NCBI RefSeq assembly: GCF_020080835.1
Contig: NC_058160.1
Coordinates: 12,732,047 to 12,796,046 of the forward strand
DNA: 64,000 nt
Source of the DNA: Cotesia glomerata
Taxonomy: Eukaryota > Arthropoda > Insecta > Hymenoptera > Braconidae
Direction of reading: 5' to 3'
The position numbers and the translations under genes are program-made. Below the pieces are notes generated by a model that was not told the origin of the DNA, did not search any database, and was given only the letters and a program-made list of their open reading frames with translations. Within the stretch, counting starts at the first letter, position 1, and each line of letters opens with the position of its first letter. This document shows, piece by piece, positions 1 to 12,500 of this stretch.

Positions 1-6
1 TTCCCG

Positions 7-50
7 GATGCCATAAGGGCGTATAATTTTTTATACGCCCTTATGGCATC
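7..50. repeat. Perfect 20-bp-arm palindrome plus TGTAATGCGATATATTCATTA repeats
   Basis: The arm GATGCCATAAGGGCGTATAA (7-26) is exactly reverse-complemented at 31-50 with a 4-T loop. Downstream to about 183, the units TGTAATGCGATATATTCATT and TTATACGCCCTTATGGCATC recur several times, so this looks like the end of a simple repeat block cut by the window edge. Confidence 0.85.
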
Positions 51-280
51 TGTAATGCGATATATTCATTATTTCGTATTGCGATATATGTAATGCGATA
101 TATTCATTATATGTAATGCGATATATTCATTATATTCGTATTTTTATACGCCCTTATGGCATCTGTAATGCGATATATTCATTAAAGTAGCGTCCAGCAC
201 CGTGTTGATTTATATTAAAAAAGTAAACAACGGATCTACTGTTGTCCAATGTAATTAATGTGCGAAGCAGCTCAAGTATA

Positions 281-456
281 ATATCAGTATGACGGTTTGA
301 AAATTCAAAAAATAGTGTTCTATCAATCTGTTATCAGACTTTTGAGCTCGAAGAGCTCAAAAACATCATAAGTGGAATTTTAAGCGCATAGGTATGAAAT
401 TAGCGGGAAGTTACAGAGATGGTCTTCAGAGTCAACCGTTCTTCTCAATTTTGAAT
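281..456 (-). repeat. Repeat B fragment (5' part)
   Basis: Matches, in reverse orientation, the 5' part of repeat B: one GAGCTC...GAGCTC palindrome, then the GCGGGAAGTT...GGTCTTCAGAGTCAACCG end. Confidence 0.75.
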
Positions 457-1460
457 TTATTTAGCACTTAATATATGAAGAATGTTTTAACGTAAATTAT
501 TTTAATAAGTTTTAAAATTTAATGTGATATGCTTGACACGTTATTCAAAAATTAAGAAATATAATTCTTCTTAACTATTTTTATGTTTTATTCAATAAAT
601 TTGTATTATCCATTTATGGCATCGTGATTTGATAAATAAATTTATTAACTATAAAAATTATTGATCTTTTAATTTAGAATCGATTAAAATCGAAAGAATC
701 GATTAAAATCGAAAGAATCGATTTTTGCGCTCGACTAATCGATTCTTAGAATCGAAAAATATAAAATTGAAATCGGAATCGAAAATCGATCCTTTGAAAA
801 ATCTTTCCATCCCTACCTTACACTATCGGAAGGAATATGTAAGTTTTTTTTCAGTCACATAATAAGACCCTCTATACAGTAGTTGGTCATCTTTCGGTGG
901 TGGCGTCGCAAACTACTGGACTCTGTCTCTCTTTTATAAAAACATATAGTATGCGTCCTTATTCACTTGCTCTTGCGGAAAAAAAATTTACTAAATAACA
1001 TCGTAATTTTCAATAATTCAAATTGTATTCTGTAGACAGCAGCATCGTAAAAATCAAGTTACTGAAAGTCTAGTCCTGGATTACGATGTTACTGTTGTAA
1101 TTTTTCATAGGATTTTTTTTCCGTGCAGTTTTTTGAGCACGAAAAGATTATTTCTCACTTGCTATACGATTTGAAATTTTGAAGTTGTATAAAAAAAAGT
1201 AATTTTTTCCAAATTTTTAGACAACGATTTCTCTTAAACGAATAAAACAATTTTGATGCGATTTGCGCTAATCAATATTGTTTTTTGAGGTTAAAATCTG
1301 ATTAGTTTTCAGAATTGATCGATACACTTGTTTAAAAATTATCGCCAAAAATCAATTTTTTTTACTTTATTTCTAAAATTTTTCAAAAAAATTTACCTGG
1401 CCGAAGTGGTTCAAATTTACATGAAATCTAATGGCAACAGAACTAACGAATGCTGTGAAT
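457..1460. other. AT-rich non-coding DNA
   Basis: No gene recognised. A short tandem motif (ATCGATTAAAATCGAAAGA) lies near 677-790. The rest is AT-rich with stops in all frames. Confidence 0.5.
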
Positions 1461-1652
1461 CGCGTTTCAGTCACTCACACACATACATACATACGAAGGG
1501 ACATCCTCGTAGGAATAGTCAGAATAGCTTTCTAGGACCTCAAAATGTGGAGATCTGATGAGAAGTCGATTTTTGCAAACTATGGTGAAACCAATAAACT
1601 TCCCGATTTTTTGAAAATCATTAACTTTAATAGCAGGAAAGTAACAATGTTG
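1461..1652 (+). repeat. Repeat B fragment (3' part)
   Basis: The CACACACATACATACATAC tract is followed by GGAATAGTCAGAATAGCTTTCTAGGACCTC and the AACTTCCCGATTTTTTGAAAATCATT end seen in other copies. Diverged. Confidence 0.75.
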
Positions 1653-1969
1653 CATTGGAGTACCTATCAAACTGCTACACCGATTATTTTAAAAATCTTA
1701 TCAGCTCTTAATCTCGAAAAGTATCGTTGATTGCCGAACTGCATCAATTTCAATTGATTTGTTTAAGGAATACCGTTATCGAAAAAATTATAAAAATTTT
1801 TTTTTGTTACATAACTTTGAAATTTCTGGGTGAATCGTTTTAAATCATAATTTATCTTTTTGTGGTCAAAGACTGTGTCGAACGCCGCAAACCGCATCAA
1901 AATCGATTGGTTCGCTCGAGAGATATCGGAACTCGAAATTATCGACGAAGATTTTATCAATACAACTTC

Positions 1970-2125
1970 TAGATTTTCGAAATTGAATATTTACAGAAGT
2001 TGAATTTGTGAGCTTGAAGAGCTCAAGACGTCATAATAGGAAATTTTTCGAGCGTTTCAAACTTGAAAACAGTGGGAAGTTCAAGGATGACCTGTAGGGT
2101 CAACCGTTTTTCAGATTTTTTAGCT
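1970..2125 (-). repeat. Repeat B fragment, diverged
   Basis: GAGCTTGAAGAGCTCAAGAC, then GTGGGAAGTTCAAGGATGAC and GGGTCAACCGTTTTTC: the reverse-oriented 5' end of the family. DNA from here to 2743 shows no gene other than the lipase 3' UTR. Confidence 0.65.
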
Positions 2126-2743
2126 TCCGAATTTCTAGTCAGATCGATTTGTGGTTAATCATGTGGTATTCTATGGCTAATATTTTTTAAGTTCGATAAG
2201 TTCATTCGAACAACGAAGTTCAAAAGTTTTCCAATGTTGTGAAATACTACCCGCATAGGTAAATTATTGAACTCTCAAAGAGCTAGATATATTTTCAAGT
2301 GTTTTTAGTTCAAAAATAATAAAACCTTCAGGTTCAGTTATTTTTTTGCATTTCGATTTTACTTGCGTATTTGTTTTGTACTTAAAAGTAATTTTATAGT
2401 TCTTCTTTTACGATGTGGCTAATAAAAGTATCCTATTGAATATAAGAGAGTGTGTGAGGCATTTACTTTTGGATTTTCTTCACTGTTTAGTTTCTAATGT
2501 AATGGTGTGCTCAAAATCGAAATCTATTGTATGAAATTCATTCTTATTCTTTTTCGTTTTCATAAAAGTAAAACTTACGCTAAAATCACTTGAAAACAAT
2601 TCAGTTATCACTAAACTGTCCGCAATTTTATTGGATTGTTTTTAATCTTAAATAATAGTAATATGTTTACCAATTTATCGAATCGATATCATGTATCAGA
2701 ATCACAGAAAAAAATAGTCGTGTACACATCAGTATTAGTAAAC

Positions 2744-3159
2744 TCATGAATTGTCATTAGATTTAATAGTTGATATTGGCTCAGTTTCAATCTCAGAAAT
2801 AAGCGGCGCAAATGGGATTATTGATAAACTTTCTTTACGTCCACCTATAGGTGATACAACTGGTGACAGTGTAAGATTTTTCTGTTGACTGATTCTGATA
2901 GATTCACTGTTATCGGCTACTCCTGAAACCTTAAACAAATTTTCTCCGTTCAAAGCTGTATCAGTAGATAAATGTTTTAGTGTACGGTTTGAAGCAGTTA
3001 ATGGCGGATAGAATTCACGAGTTTGGAAGCTGTCAAACTTAGACTCTGGAGACAATGTGACTTTTCGATTAACCGAGGTGACATCTATTTTATCTTTGGT
3101 TTCCATTTTATTTATTTTCATGTCCAATTGTTTATTAATCGGTATCCAGCCGTTAAAAC

Positions 3160-3213
<54 letters not shown>

Positions 3214-4678
3214 CATTACTATTGCTATTGTTATTAGTATAATTATTTATACTATTATTAGAAGTACTCTTATCAAGTGATGATTTACTATAAGATTCCA
3301 ATATTTTAACAGGGTTTTCTAATAATGGCAAATTATCGGTATTCGTTCTTATGGATCGACCATCAAATAAATTTTTACTGATAGGCACCCAATTATTTGA
3401 TTGATCTATAGATTTGTCCAAGTCTCGTGTCTCATCAATATTAAGCCCACTATTTTTATTGGTATTATTACCTAATACTTTCGACAATTCAAACTTAGAC
3501 GATATTATTTTATTATTGACTGTTTTTTCAAACAATTCAAAATTAATATTTTTTTTTGATCTGTTTGTAGCATCTATAATTTTTATATCTTGTGAATCCT
3601 TATAGTTATCTTGAGTTGGTAGTAAAGTCGTAGAAATAATATGATTTTCAGATGAACTATTATCTTCACTAATGTTCGTCAATGAAGGAAAATATTTTAG
3701 TTTTTCACCTCGTTCATCAATAAAACTCGGTGTATATTGTGATATAAGCGGCAAAAACGTACGCCGAGCATATTTTTCCGCTTGTTCTAAAATGTTAGCA
3801 AGCTTTTCCGGTAATAATTGGACAGTGAATCCTTTGTTTGTTTCTTTCTTACTCTCAGCATCTGAATTAGAATTTTCTACTTTTTTTTCAGGTACTTCTG
3901 ACTTTTCAATATTTTGCCTGATAATACGAGGTCTTAAAAGTGGCTCAGTTACCTCAGGTAGCCGCATTGATCTACCAGTCTCATGTTTATTGACTTTTAA
4001 TACTGGCTCATGTATTTCACTTATAAAATTAATTGACGGTGTTGAATCTGGAGGTACAGAAGAAGTGGTGGAAGTAGAAATAACATATCTAGCATCAGAA
4101 AATCCTCTTCCCATTTCAACTAGTGGATTTCCTAATAAATTTGATCTATTATCATAAATAACAGATGACCAAAATTTAGAGTTATCTTTATTTGTATCCT
4201 GATGAATCAGTTTGTGATTCTCACTTTGACTAAATTGATTTGTTTTATCGATTAATGTCATTTTTAAATTTTGATTTTTTGTAAATGGACCCATGTTTGT
4301 CTGTGAAAAATTATTTTCATCCGATAACATTTGCACAGAAAATTTATTTTCTGATTCAAAATTTTGATTCTTTACAAAAGGCCCAATATTATGTGAATCA
4401 ACTTTTTCATTAAACGTTTTGTCAATTAAATCTTCTTGGGGATTTGTTAAAGTTGTTGATGACAAACTATGGTTATTTGAGGTATAATCATCTAATTCTA
4501 TTGGAATGTTACATTCACCCGGATATAATGATAAATAAACCGAATTTTCAGATTCGAGAGTAAGGCTTTTTTTGCAAACAGATATGCTTTTACCAAAACT
4601 ATCTAGGACGGATATTTTGTCAATGTCCCAGGAAACAAGACCAGATGAAATCCAGCCACTATATGCAGTGTATTTTAT
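2744..4678 (-). CDS. Lipase exon 7: end of PLAT plus ~570-residue Ser/Asn-rich tail
   Basis: It opens IKYTAYSGWISSGLVSWDIDKISVLDS, the last PLAT strands, ending at SVYLSLYPGEC. From about residue 60 of the exon the protein becomes low-complexity and hydrophilic. Short internal repeats are visible (NIGPFVKNQN / NMGPFTKNQN; NWVPISKN / GWIPINKQ) together with a long poly-Asn run coded by AAT repeats at about 3160-3245. One open frame of 645 codons runs to the TGA at 2744. A possible poly(A) signal (AATAAA on this strand) lies at 2627-2632. The tail function is unknown; it could be a mucin-like or structural extension. Confidence 0.85.
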
Positions 4679-7600
4679 CTGAAAAAATCATTGAATCATT
4701 GTTTTATAAGATGAATATTACTGTTTGAATATTATTTTACTTTTTTACCTCGACTGCTTTTAAGTTCACTATGACTGGATGAGGTACAACTATTTTATGA
4801 AGAATCGTTCCAACTAATAATTCTTCGTCATCTTTTCGGGTCATAGTAAAAGTCTCATTGAAAGACCCAGACCCAATAAGTGTAACTTGTAGCTTTCCAT
4901 AACTTTTTGTAGGTCTTTTTCCATGACTATTGTATACTTTTATTTGATATTGAAGAGCGCAAAACGGTTCTTCTTCTCGAGTTATTAAATACAATTGTCC
5001 TCGAGCATTTGAAGTGTCACTATAATAACCCATATCGCCACAAAGTCTATCAGGACCACAAGGGAAACATTCACCTTGTAGAAAACCATTGTATCCTTTT
5101 TCACATGGAAATGCCGGAAAGCGACATTTCGGACTAACCGAATCAGTGAAAAATTTATATGCTCGTCGGTGATTGCATAGTGATCTTCCTTCAATTGAGC
5201 TAGCTATAAATAATTAGAAATAAATATTTGATTTACTTATCCGTGATTTTAGAGTGATTATAGAGTCACCTTTTATATATAAAAGGTGACTCCATACATA
5301 ATAACCCTTAGAAAAAACAAACTAAAACAATATAAAAGCAATAACCTAGTACAAACTATATATCTATAATAGGGTGTTATAATAAATTCATATTATCTTA
5401 AAACTTCTTTTTAATTCAAAAATAGTTACGTTGATATATTTTTTAATTTCCCTTTAAGAAAATTGAAAATTAAATAATTGGGAAGTTGTTAGTTTTATCC
5501 CGATTTCGAAAATCGAGTTCTCTCTTTAGTGAATTGGAGTATTCAACTTCTCTTCTGGAAAAATTTTTCTAGCTTCTAATGTGGCTTTAAAGAAGGAAAA
5601 AAATTATTTTTTGGAGCACTGTTTTTTATTTATATAAAAATATAGACTTAATGCACTACGCTTCCGGACAATTCTTTTACAATTTGTTACAAAAGTATTG
5701 TATATTCCTCGGCTGCGGTGTAATGATTCCGATAATCTCGATTTTACGAAATTCGTCTAAAATTAGTGAAATTTTTTTTTCACGAAAACTCATATCATTT
5801 ATTTATGGTATAAATTGTCTGTTGATTTTTCACATGGGTGCATGTGTAAGTATGTAAAAGTAATCAAACCAATATTGATGACCGTGTTTCCTAAACTCAA
5901 AATTTTAATTTCTCTAAATCTCTCTAAATTAATTTTATTTCGAGCTGAAGAGTCAAATGTATTATCATCTTCACTTCAGTTTAGATACATACAACTATAT
6001 ACTTAGATCAAACTAATTTTATTATAATTTTAACTTTCTATCGTAATTTAGAACCAAGTGTCTATACGAAGTAAAATTTTTAAAAATTGATCAAAATCCA
6101 TCCAGTAGCTTTTGTGTGATGCGCACACATCGACTAACTTCTATTATTTCACTCACATCAAAGATTATACACATAGAATTGTAAAATTGTATTTTTTTAT
6201 GAATCTCAGTACAATAATATCTTTACAGTAAGATAGAAAGTCTTGAACCTACAAGAAAATTATTTTGTGATTTATTTTTTATATAAATTTTGAATAAAAG
6301 GTCTTTCTGAAAAAAAAAAAAAAAATTTATGAAAAAACGTGTTTTTGCGCGCAACTGGATAAAACCCCTTAAGGAGGTATGGGAGTTAAGTCGAAATAAT
6401 GAGATAAATTTAAAATTTTTAGGATCGATAGAAATATATTTAATACGTGTTGTGTTAAAATTTCAGTGACCTAGGGTTCATAGTTTAGTTATAAAACAAG
6501 ATTTAAAACAGGTCATTTAACATTGTAATGACATACCAAATCTCACAATTACTCTTGTTTTAATAAATTTCATGATGAAAAAATAATGAGAAAGTTTTGA
6601 AAAACTCATTGTAAGAAAAAAAAAATTTTTCAAAAATTATTGAAAAAATAAAATTAAGTTGAGGGTACTTAGTTATAAAAATAATTGAGTTTGAAAAATC
6701 TAAATTTTAAAAAAATAGTCAGCCATAGCAAATGTGGGTTATGTTGACGGCAACGCCGCACATGGTGGGTCGCGCGGGAAATTTAAAGCTTCAATGAAAT
6801 ATTTATTTATTTATTTCAACATATATATGCCAAGGCCTTATAAGCCGAATGGCAATGGAAATAGGTTAAAAGAAATGTCAAATAGGTTAAGAAAAGTATT
6901 ATAAAATTGTTGTTATTTATTATAAAACATAACATAATTAAATAATCAATATTTTAATGCTTTAATATTTTAATATTTTTAATAGCATTACTTGCAAACA
7001 TAATACACACGTACACATCACAAACACGAATAGAGCAGTCAACGCATGCGCAACCGCGATAAAATTTATTGCGTTGCCAAACTTTTTAAAAAATATTTAA
7101 AATTAAAAAACTTATTATTTTATTCAAATTTAAAATAAATTATCAATTATTTGATAATAATACAGTTATTTAATGCATAAAAGATTATTTCGGTAAACTA
7201 AATTTCATTAAATCACTAGTAAAAACTTGTTAAGTTTTCTGAAAGTACAGTCTCGAACAAAATTAATCCTTCTCAAGTCACGTACTATAGTATAGCTATA
7301 TATATGCATTGTGAGATGAAACTCAGTGAACGGACTGTACGTCCTATACTTCCGTAATCAAAAGATAAAATATTTTTCCAATAGATGAAAAATGTCATTA
7401 AATTGACAAATTTTTCAGTCGTAGTGTTAAAAAAATTCAAATAAACAGATAATTCTAATCATTCTTAGAATGCCCCCTAAGTTGTTAACCCTTCAGTACC
7501 CACGTTCTTTTTAGTGTCTCACTTGCACTGCAGCGACATCCTATAAGTTGAATGTTGTTGCGTGAGAAAAATTCTCATAGCGAGGGTACTGAAGGGTTAA

Positions 7601-9501
7601 GTAGTATAAGAAAAAAAAAAAAAATTAGGAAAACGGTTGACCCTAAAGGCCATCCCTGCAACGTCCCGATAATTCCATATCTAAGCGCTCAAAATTGCAC
7701 TTTTGACGTTTTTAAGCTCTTCGAGCTCAAAATTACGATTAATGTGTTATTTTGAGCTTGAGGGTCAACCTAAAGCTTTTTGAGTTCAAAAGCTTGGTAG
7801 AAGTTTAATAAAACACTATTATTTAAATTAAAGTTTTTCATGCCTACTGGTCAAGTGACTAGTGAACCTTATTCAAGTCAAGCGATGGACATTCCATCTG
7901 CACTATTGGTCGAGAGACATTTTCTCTTTGCATTAGTTCTATGGGGTCCATGGAAATTGAATACTAGTAAAGCTGGAAGTTTTGTGGTATCTGTTCGAGT
8001 TGTAAAGATGTTAAACAAATCAAATAAAATGAAAGAAACTACATGAGAGCAAAGATAAACTTTGAAAAAATAAATGGGGTAGGTTACCAAGCCAGGAATC
8101 GAACCTGAATCTCCCTGATAACATATCAGGAGCTCTACCAGTTAAGCTACCGGACCCCTTCCACCATCCACCTTTCTCAGTCCATTCTTATACTCTCGAT
8201 ACTTTACTTACTTTTCCCTTCTTTTTATTCTCCCCACCCAAACTACGTACTACGATGGTATTGTAGTAATTATTAAGGCGCTATTACAAATTAACAATTA
8301 TTTATTACAAATTAACAACTATTATTTAAATTTTCAAACATACATCCACCCACACACACACACACACACACATACATACACACACACACACACATAGTGA
8401 CGATATTTGGGAGTGATGCTTGATGCCCGTCTCAACTTTAAACAGCAAGTGGAACACGTCAGTGCCAAAGCGTCAGTAGTAAGGGCAAGCCTCGCACGAT
8501 TGATGCCTAACGTCGGAGGCCCAAAGCAGAGCAGGAGACTATTGTTGGCAACTGTAGTCACATCAGTGCTTACGTACGGAATATCCATTTGGGCCGATGC
8601 GCTAGAATTACAAGAAGCATGGAGAAAGGCTGGACCAGTATATCGCCTGAGTGCCCTAAGAGTAGCTTGCGCCTTCCGCACAATATCTGAGGAAGCAGTG
8701 TGCGTAATTTCTGGAACTCTACCTCTCAGAGTCCTAGCTGAAGAAAGAAGGAACCTTTACCAACGAAAGAGGTCAACAACACTGAGCGCAGAAGAACTCA
8801 GAACGGAACAAAGACAGCACAGCATCGCACGATGGCAATCTCAGTGGGATGCCGCAGAGAAGGGTAGATGGACGCATCGTCTCATACCAAAGATCGACAT
8901 TTGGCTGAACCGGAAACACGGAGAGGTCAACTACTACCTAACGCAGATGTTGTCAGGACATGGCTGTTTTCGGGCTTATCTTCACCGCTTTAGGCATGAC
9001 GATTCTCCGGAGTGCCCGTCCTGCCCTGGAGTCACTGAAGATGCGGAGCACGTGTTTTTCGAGTGCTCGCGTTTTAATCCACAACGTGAGGAGCTGGAGA
9101 GGATCTTGAAGAGGAGAAGTCAACCAGAGTCAGTCGTAGAAGCAATGCTGTCTTCAGAAGCTGCCTGGAATGCAACGAACACTTTTGTCACAGAAGTGCT
9201 TACAGAGCTGCGTTCCATCGAGAGAAAAAGAGCAAAAGACAGAATCTAGAAGGAAGAAATAACATCTTAGCCACCAGAAGGAAGAGCGGCAGCTAATTCC
9301 TCCCCCAGCGAAGAAATGCCTTACGGCGGTACCATGGGGGATCAGAGGATAGAAGAGAAAGGGGTTTAGGGTTTAGTGGGTAGGGGCGTTAGCGTCGAGT
9401 TTTTAGTATGACGCTGCGTCGAGTCGCCACATATCCAGGCCAAACAACTATGCCTAGAATCCGTAAAAAGGATTCCCCCCCCTAAAAGGGAAGAAAAAAA
9501 A

Positions 9502-9564
<63 letters not shown>

Positions 9565-12500
9565 TACATACATACATACATACATACATACATACATACA
9601 TACAGACGTAGTGACACCATCACGGGAATAGTCAGGGAAGCTTCCTAGGATCTCAAAACGTCGAGATCTGACGAAAACTCGATTTTCGAAAAACGGGATA
9701 AAACCAACAACTTCCCGATTTTCGAAAATTTTCAATTTTCTTAGCGGAAAGTTAAAAAAAAAAACAAAAGATAAAAACATTTATAAATAGTTAGATTTTA
9801 GTTTTCAGATTTTTTATTTACAATTTGAAAATTAAAAAAGTTTACAAATCCAAAAATACACGCCTGATAAGTTTCTTTTTACTGCAGTACCAAGATTCTT
9901 TGTAATTACGACTATTATTAATCGAGATTTTCTAATGTACAAACAATTTTTAATAAGTTTATAACTAATCATAAAAACTTATAATATTTTAGAGGAAGGT
10001 CCCCTTAAAAAGCGACTATTTGAATTCATCACATTTTACTATAGCTAATAAAACTGAAAACTATAGTTTTAATTCGATTTAATTGATATTTGAAATATAC
10101 CCTAGTAGAAATGAAATCAAGTTTTTAGCCAGTAACTGGCCAGTTTTACTAGACTTAAACCAGTAACTGGCCAGTGTAATATCTAGTTTCTGTCTGGTAA
10201 CTGGCCAGTTTTACTAGAGATCTAACAAAACATTATGGCGGCTTTAGTGAAACTGTCAGTTTCGAATTCTGAGGTTATTAGGCGTTATTAAAATTGTCAA
10301 ATAAATTCAAAATAATGTTTAATAAACGATATGATATAAAAAAGTTTCATTTATGTGTACATTATAAAATAGATAACATCATTAGTCTGATAGACTAATA
10401 ATAAATCTAACAATAGAATAAGAAAATAATTATTTTGAATTGGAGATTTGTTTTTAATGCCCACAGTCGCAATTTATATATTGTGTCATTTTTTTTCACT
10501 GTATCCATTTTGAAATATATACTGGAAATTATTTACACGTTAATAAACACTAATTTTGATTGATTTATACTGTTTTTTAATAATAATAATTACAATAATG
10601 ATGCGTACAGGTTAACAAAAAAAATAAAAAAACATACACACACTAGTAAAGATACACTGTCGGTGTAACTAATGTTTATGACTTAGTTGTAGGTGGCGCG
10701 ATTTCAAGTTTTTACTCGATATCACTGGCCAGTTACTGGTTTATTCGCTCTGAGTGAAGCCATGGTAGGGGAAATGAAATCGACTGAAGCGTTCGCAGTG
10801 GTTACTTTCGGAGTTACGGGAGGCTATTATTCCTAAAATTGTAAGTAAGTACACGTGGAAGTATTTATTTTGTTTTAATTTTAATAAATTAAAAAAAAAT
10901 GAGACACCAGAGTTGTTGTGTCTTAAAAAATACCAGCAGAAATATTTACTGCAATCTTTTTTATTTTTTATCATTATACGTACTTGTTGTTGATTCGTTT
11001 AACTAAAAAACAAAACTGCAATTATTACACTGATAAAAGGATTTATTAACTATTAATAATTTAATTTATTTGAAGACAATTATTTAATTTATTAAACTTT
11101 AATAAATATTTTTTAACATTCAATAAATATTTATTTGGTAGGAAAGTACATTTATGAATAGTTAATAACTATTTATTAATAGTTAACGAATATTTACTAA
11201 CAGTTAATAAATATTTTGTTGAGTGAATTTGTTTTGCTTGTAATATCATATGATATGAAGATTTCTTATAAACAAAAATCATTTTTATAAATTATTTGTA
11301 TTAATTATATTACATTATAATAACGTTTATTGTAAAATACCGAATTCTATCATAGCTCATAATTATCTTTTGTATTTATAAATATTAAAAAGGTTAATTT
11401 ATTTAGTGAATTGAATTATTATCATGTATTCCAGCTATAGGATTATAAAAAGTGTCAAAAGAAAATGCTATTTTTGCTTTTGATTTTAAATAAATATTTG
11501 CTAACAGTTAAAAAATATTCATTAACAAACAAATCCTTCTATCGGTGTATAAAATTGTCACATATTTTTTATAACTTTTTTTTTTACAATTATTTATAAA
11601 ATTTATTTATTTTTATGTTTCTTGCTATTGACATACGTATAAAAACATACTCTGACAGCCTCCCGTAGTTCATATTTTGACTGGCGCTGCAGTCACACTC
11701 ATAGCGAATATCCAGTGAAAACTCGATTATTTCTACTAGGGTAGTTTTAATTTATTGAAAGTATTTTACTTACACCAAATAAAATCAGATACTGCCCCCA
11801 AAAATAGATTGGAACATCCGGTTTGCATTCTTCCACCGTTTGGATAAAAATCAACGTCACCCATTGGCTGCCATGATCCCAAGCCACCGAGAATTAATTG
11901 TTCCCCATTACTGTGTATCACATCAACGAAATGAGCGTCCATATTATCGAGCCTTACTTGTGGATCTTGAGTTTCAAATAGAGGTCCAGCAGGGTCCAGA
12001 CCTATAAACTCGAACAAATACATTTTTTAAGATAGTTTGTTTTATCTGAAACAAGTATAAATTTTTCTAAATCTATATCAAGTCTTGAAATATTACTTTT
12101 TAAGTAGATCAATCAGTAAGTCAATCATATAGTAGATATCATTTATATTTTCCATTTTTTAGCTCCACGATTTTCCAACTGTTACATGACAGTTATAGAA
12201 AAATTTATATCAAATTTGTAATTACCAGTAATTCTGGAGACATTAGAAAGCTCTGAACCAGCAAAACCTGCAACATGTGCACCTAAACTAAATCCAATCA
12301 TATGAACCATATCCAGAGATACATTGAGACCTCGTACAAATTGTGCTAACTGTCTTCCTACTAGTCTTGTATTAGCTGCCGCTCTTACATAATTTGGTAT
12401 CGCACTTCCAGGACTCCAGTCAACACATACTAAATTTTATTATTTGTTTTTAAAGAGCACTGATTAAAAATTTTAAGTATTAACTAAATCATAACAAGGG

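Larger units (their letters stand above)
7610..9765 (+). repeat. Repeat B copy broken by two later insertions
   Basis: The 5' part is at 7610-7829, the middle at 8318-8398 and the 3' part at 9519-9765 (CA/CATA tract, GGAATAGTCAGGGAAGCTTC, AACTTCCCGATTTTCG). The pieces read as one family member once the 488-bp insertion and the R1-like element are removed. Confidence 0.8.

Noticed and set aside
3023..3280. Plus-strand frames with long poly-Ile or poly-Leu
   Set aside because: Antisense readings of the AAT repeat coding poly-Asn in the lipase tail.
3672..4157. 161-codon plus-strand frame
   Set aside because: Antisense shadow of lipase exon 7.
8081..8159. Working tRNA gene
   Set aside because: Acceptor stem does not pair and U33 is missing; lies in a TSD-bounded retroposon.
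9366..9780. Frames with Tyr-Val-Cys-Met repeats
   Set aside because: Translation of CA/CATA microsatellite and repeat B. Similar frames at 14793, 26498, 54332, 61571 and 62447 rejected for the same reason.
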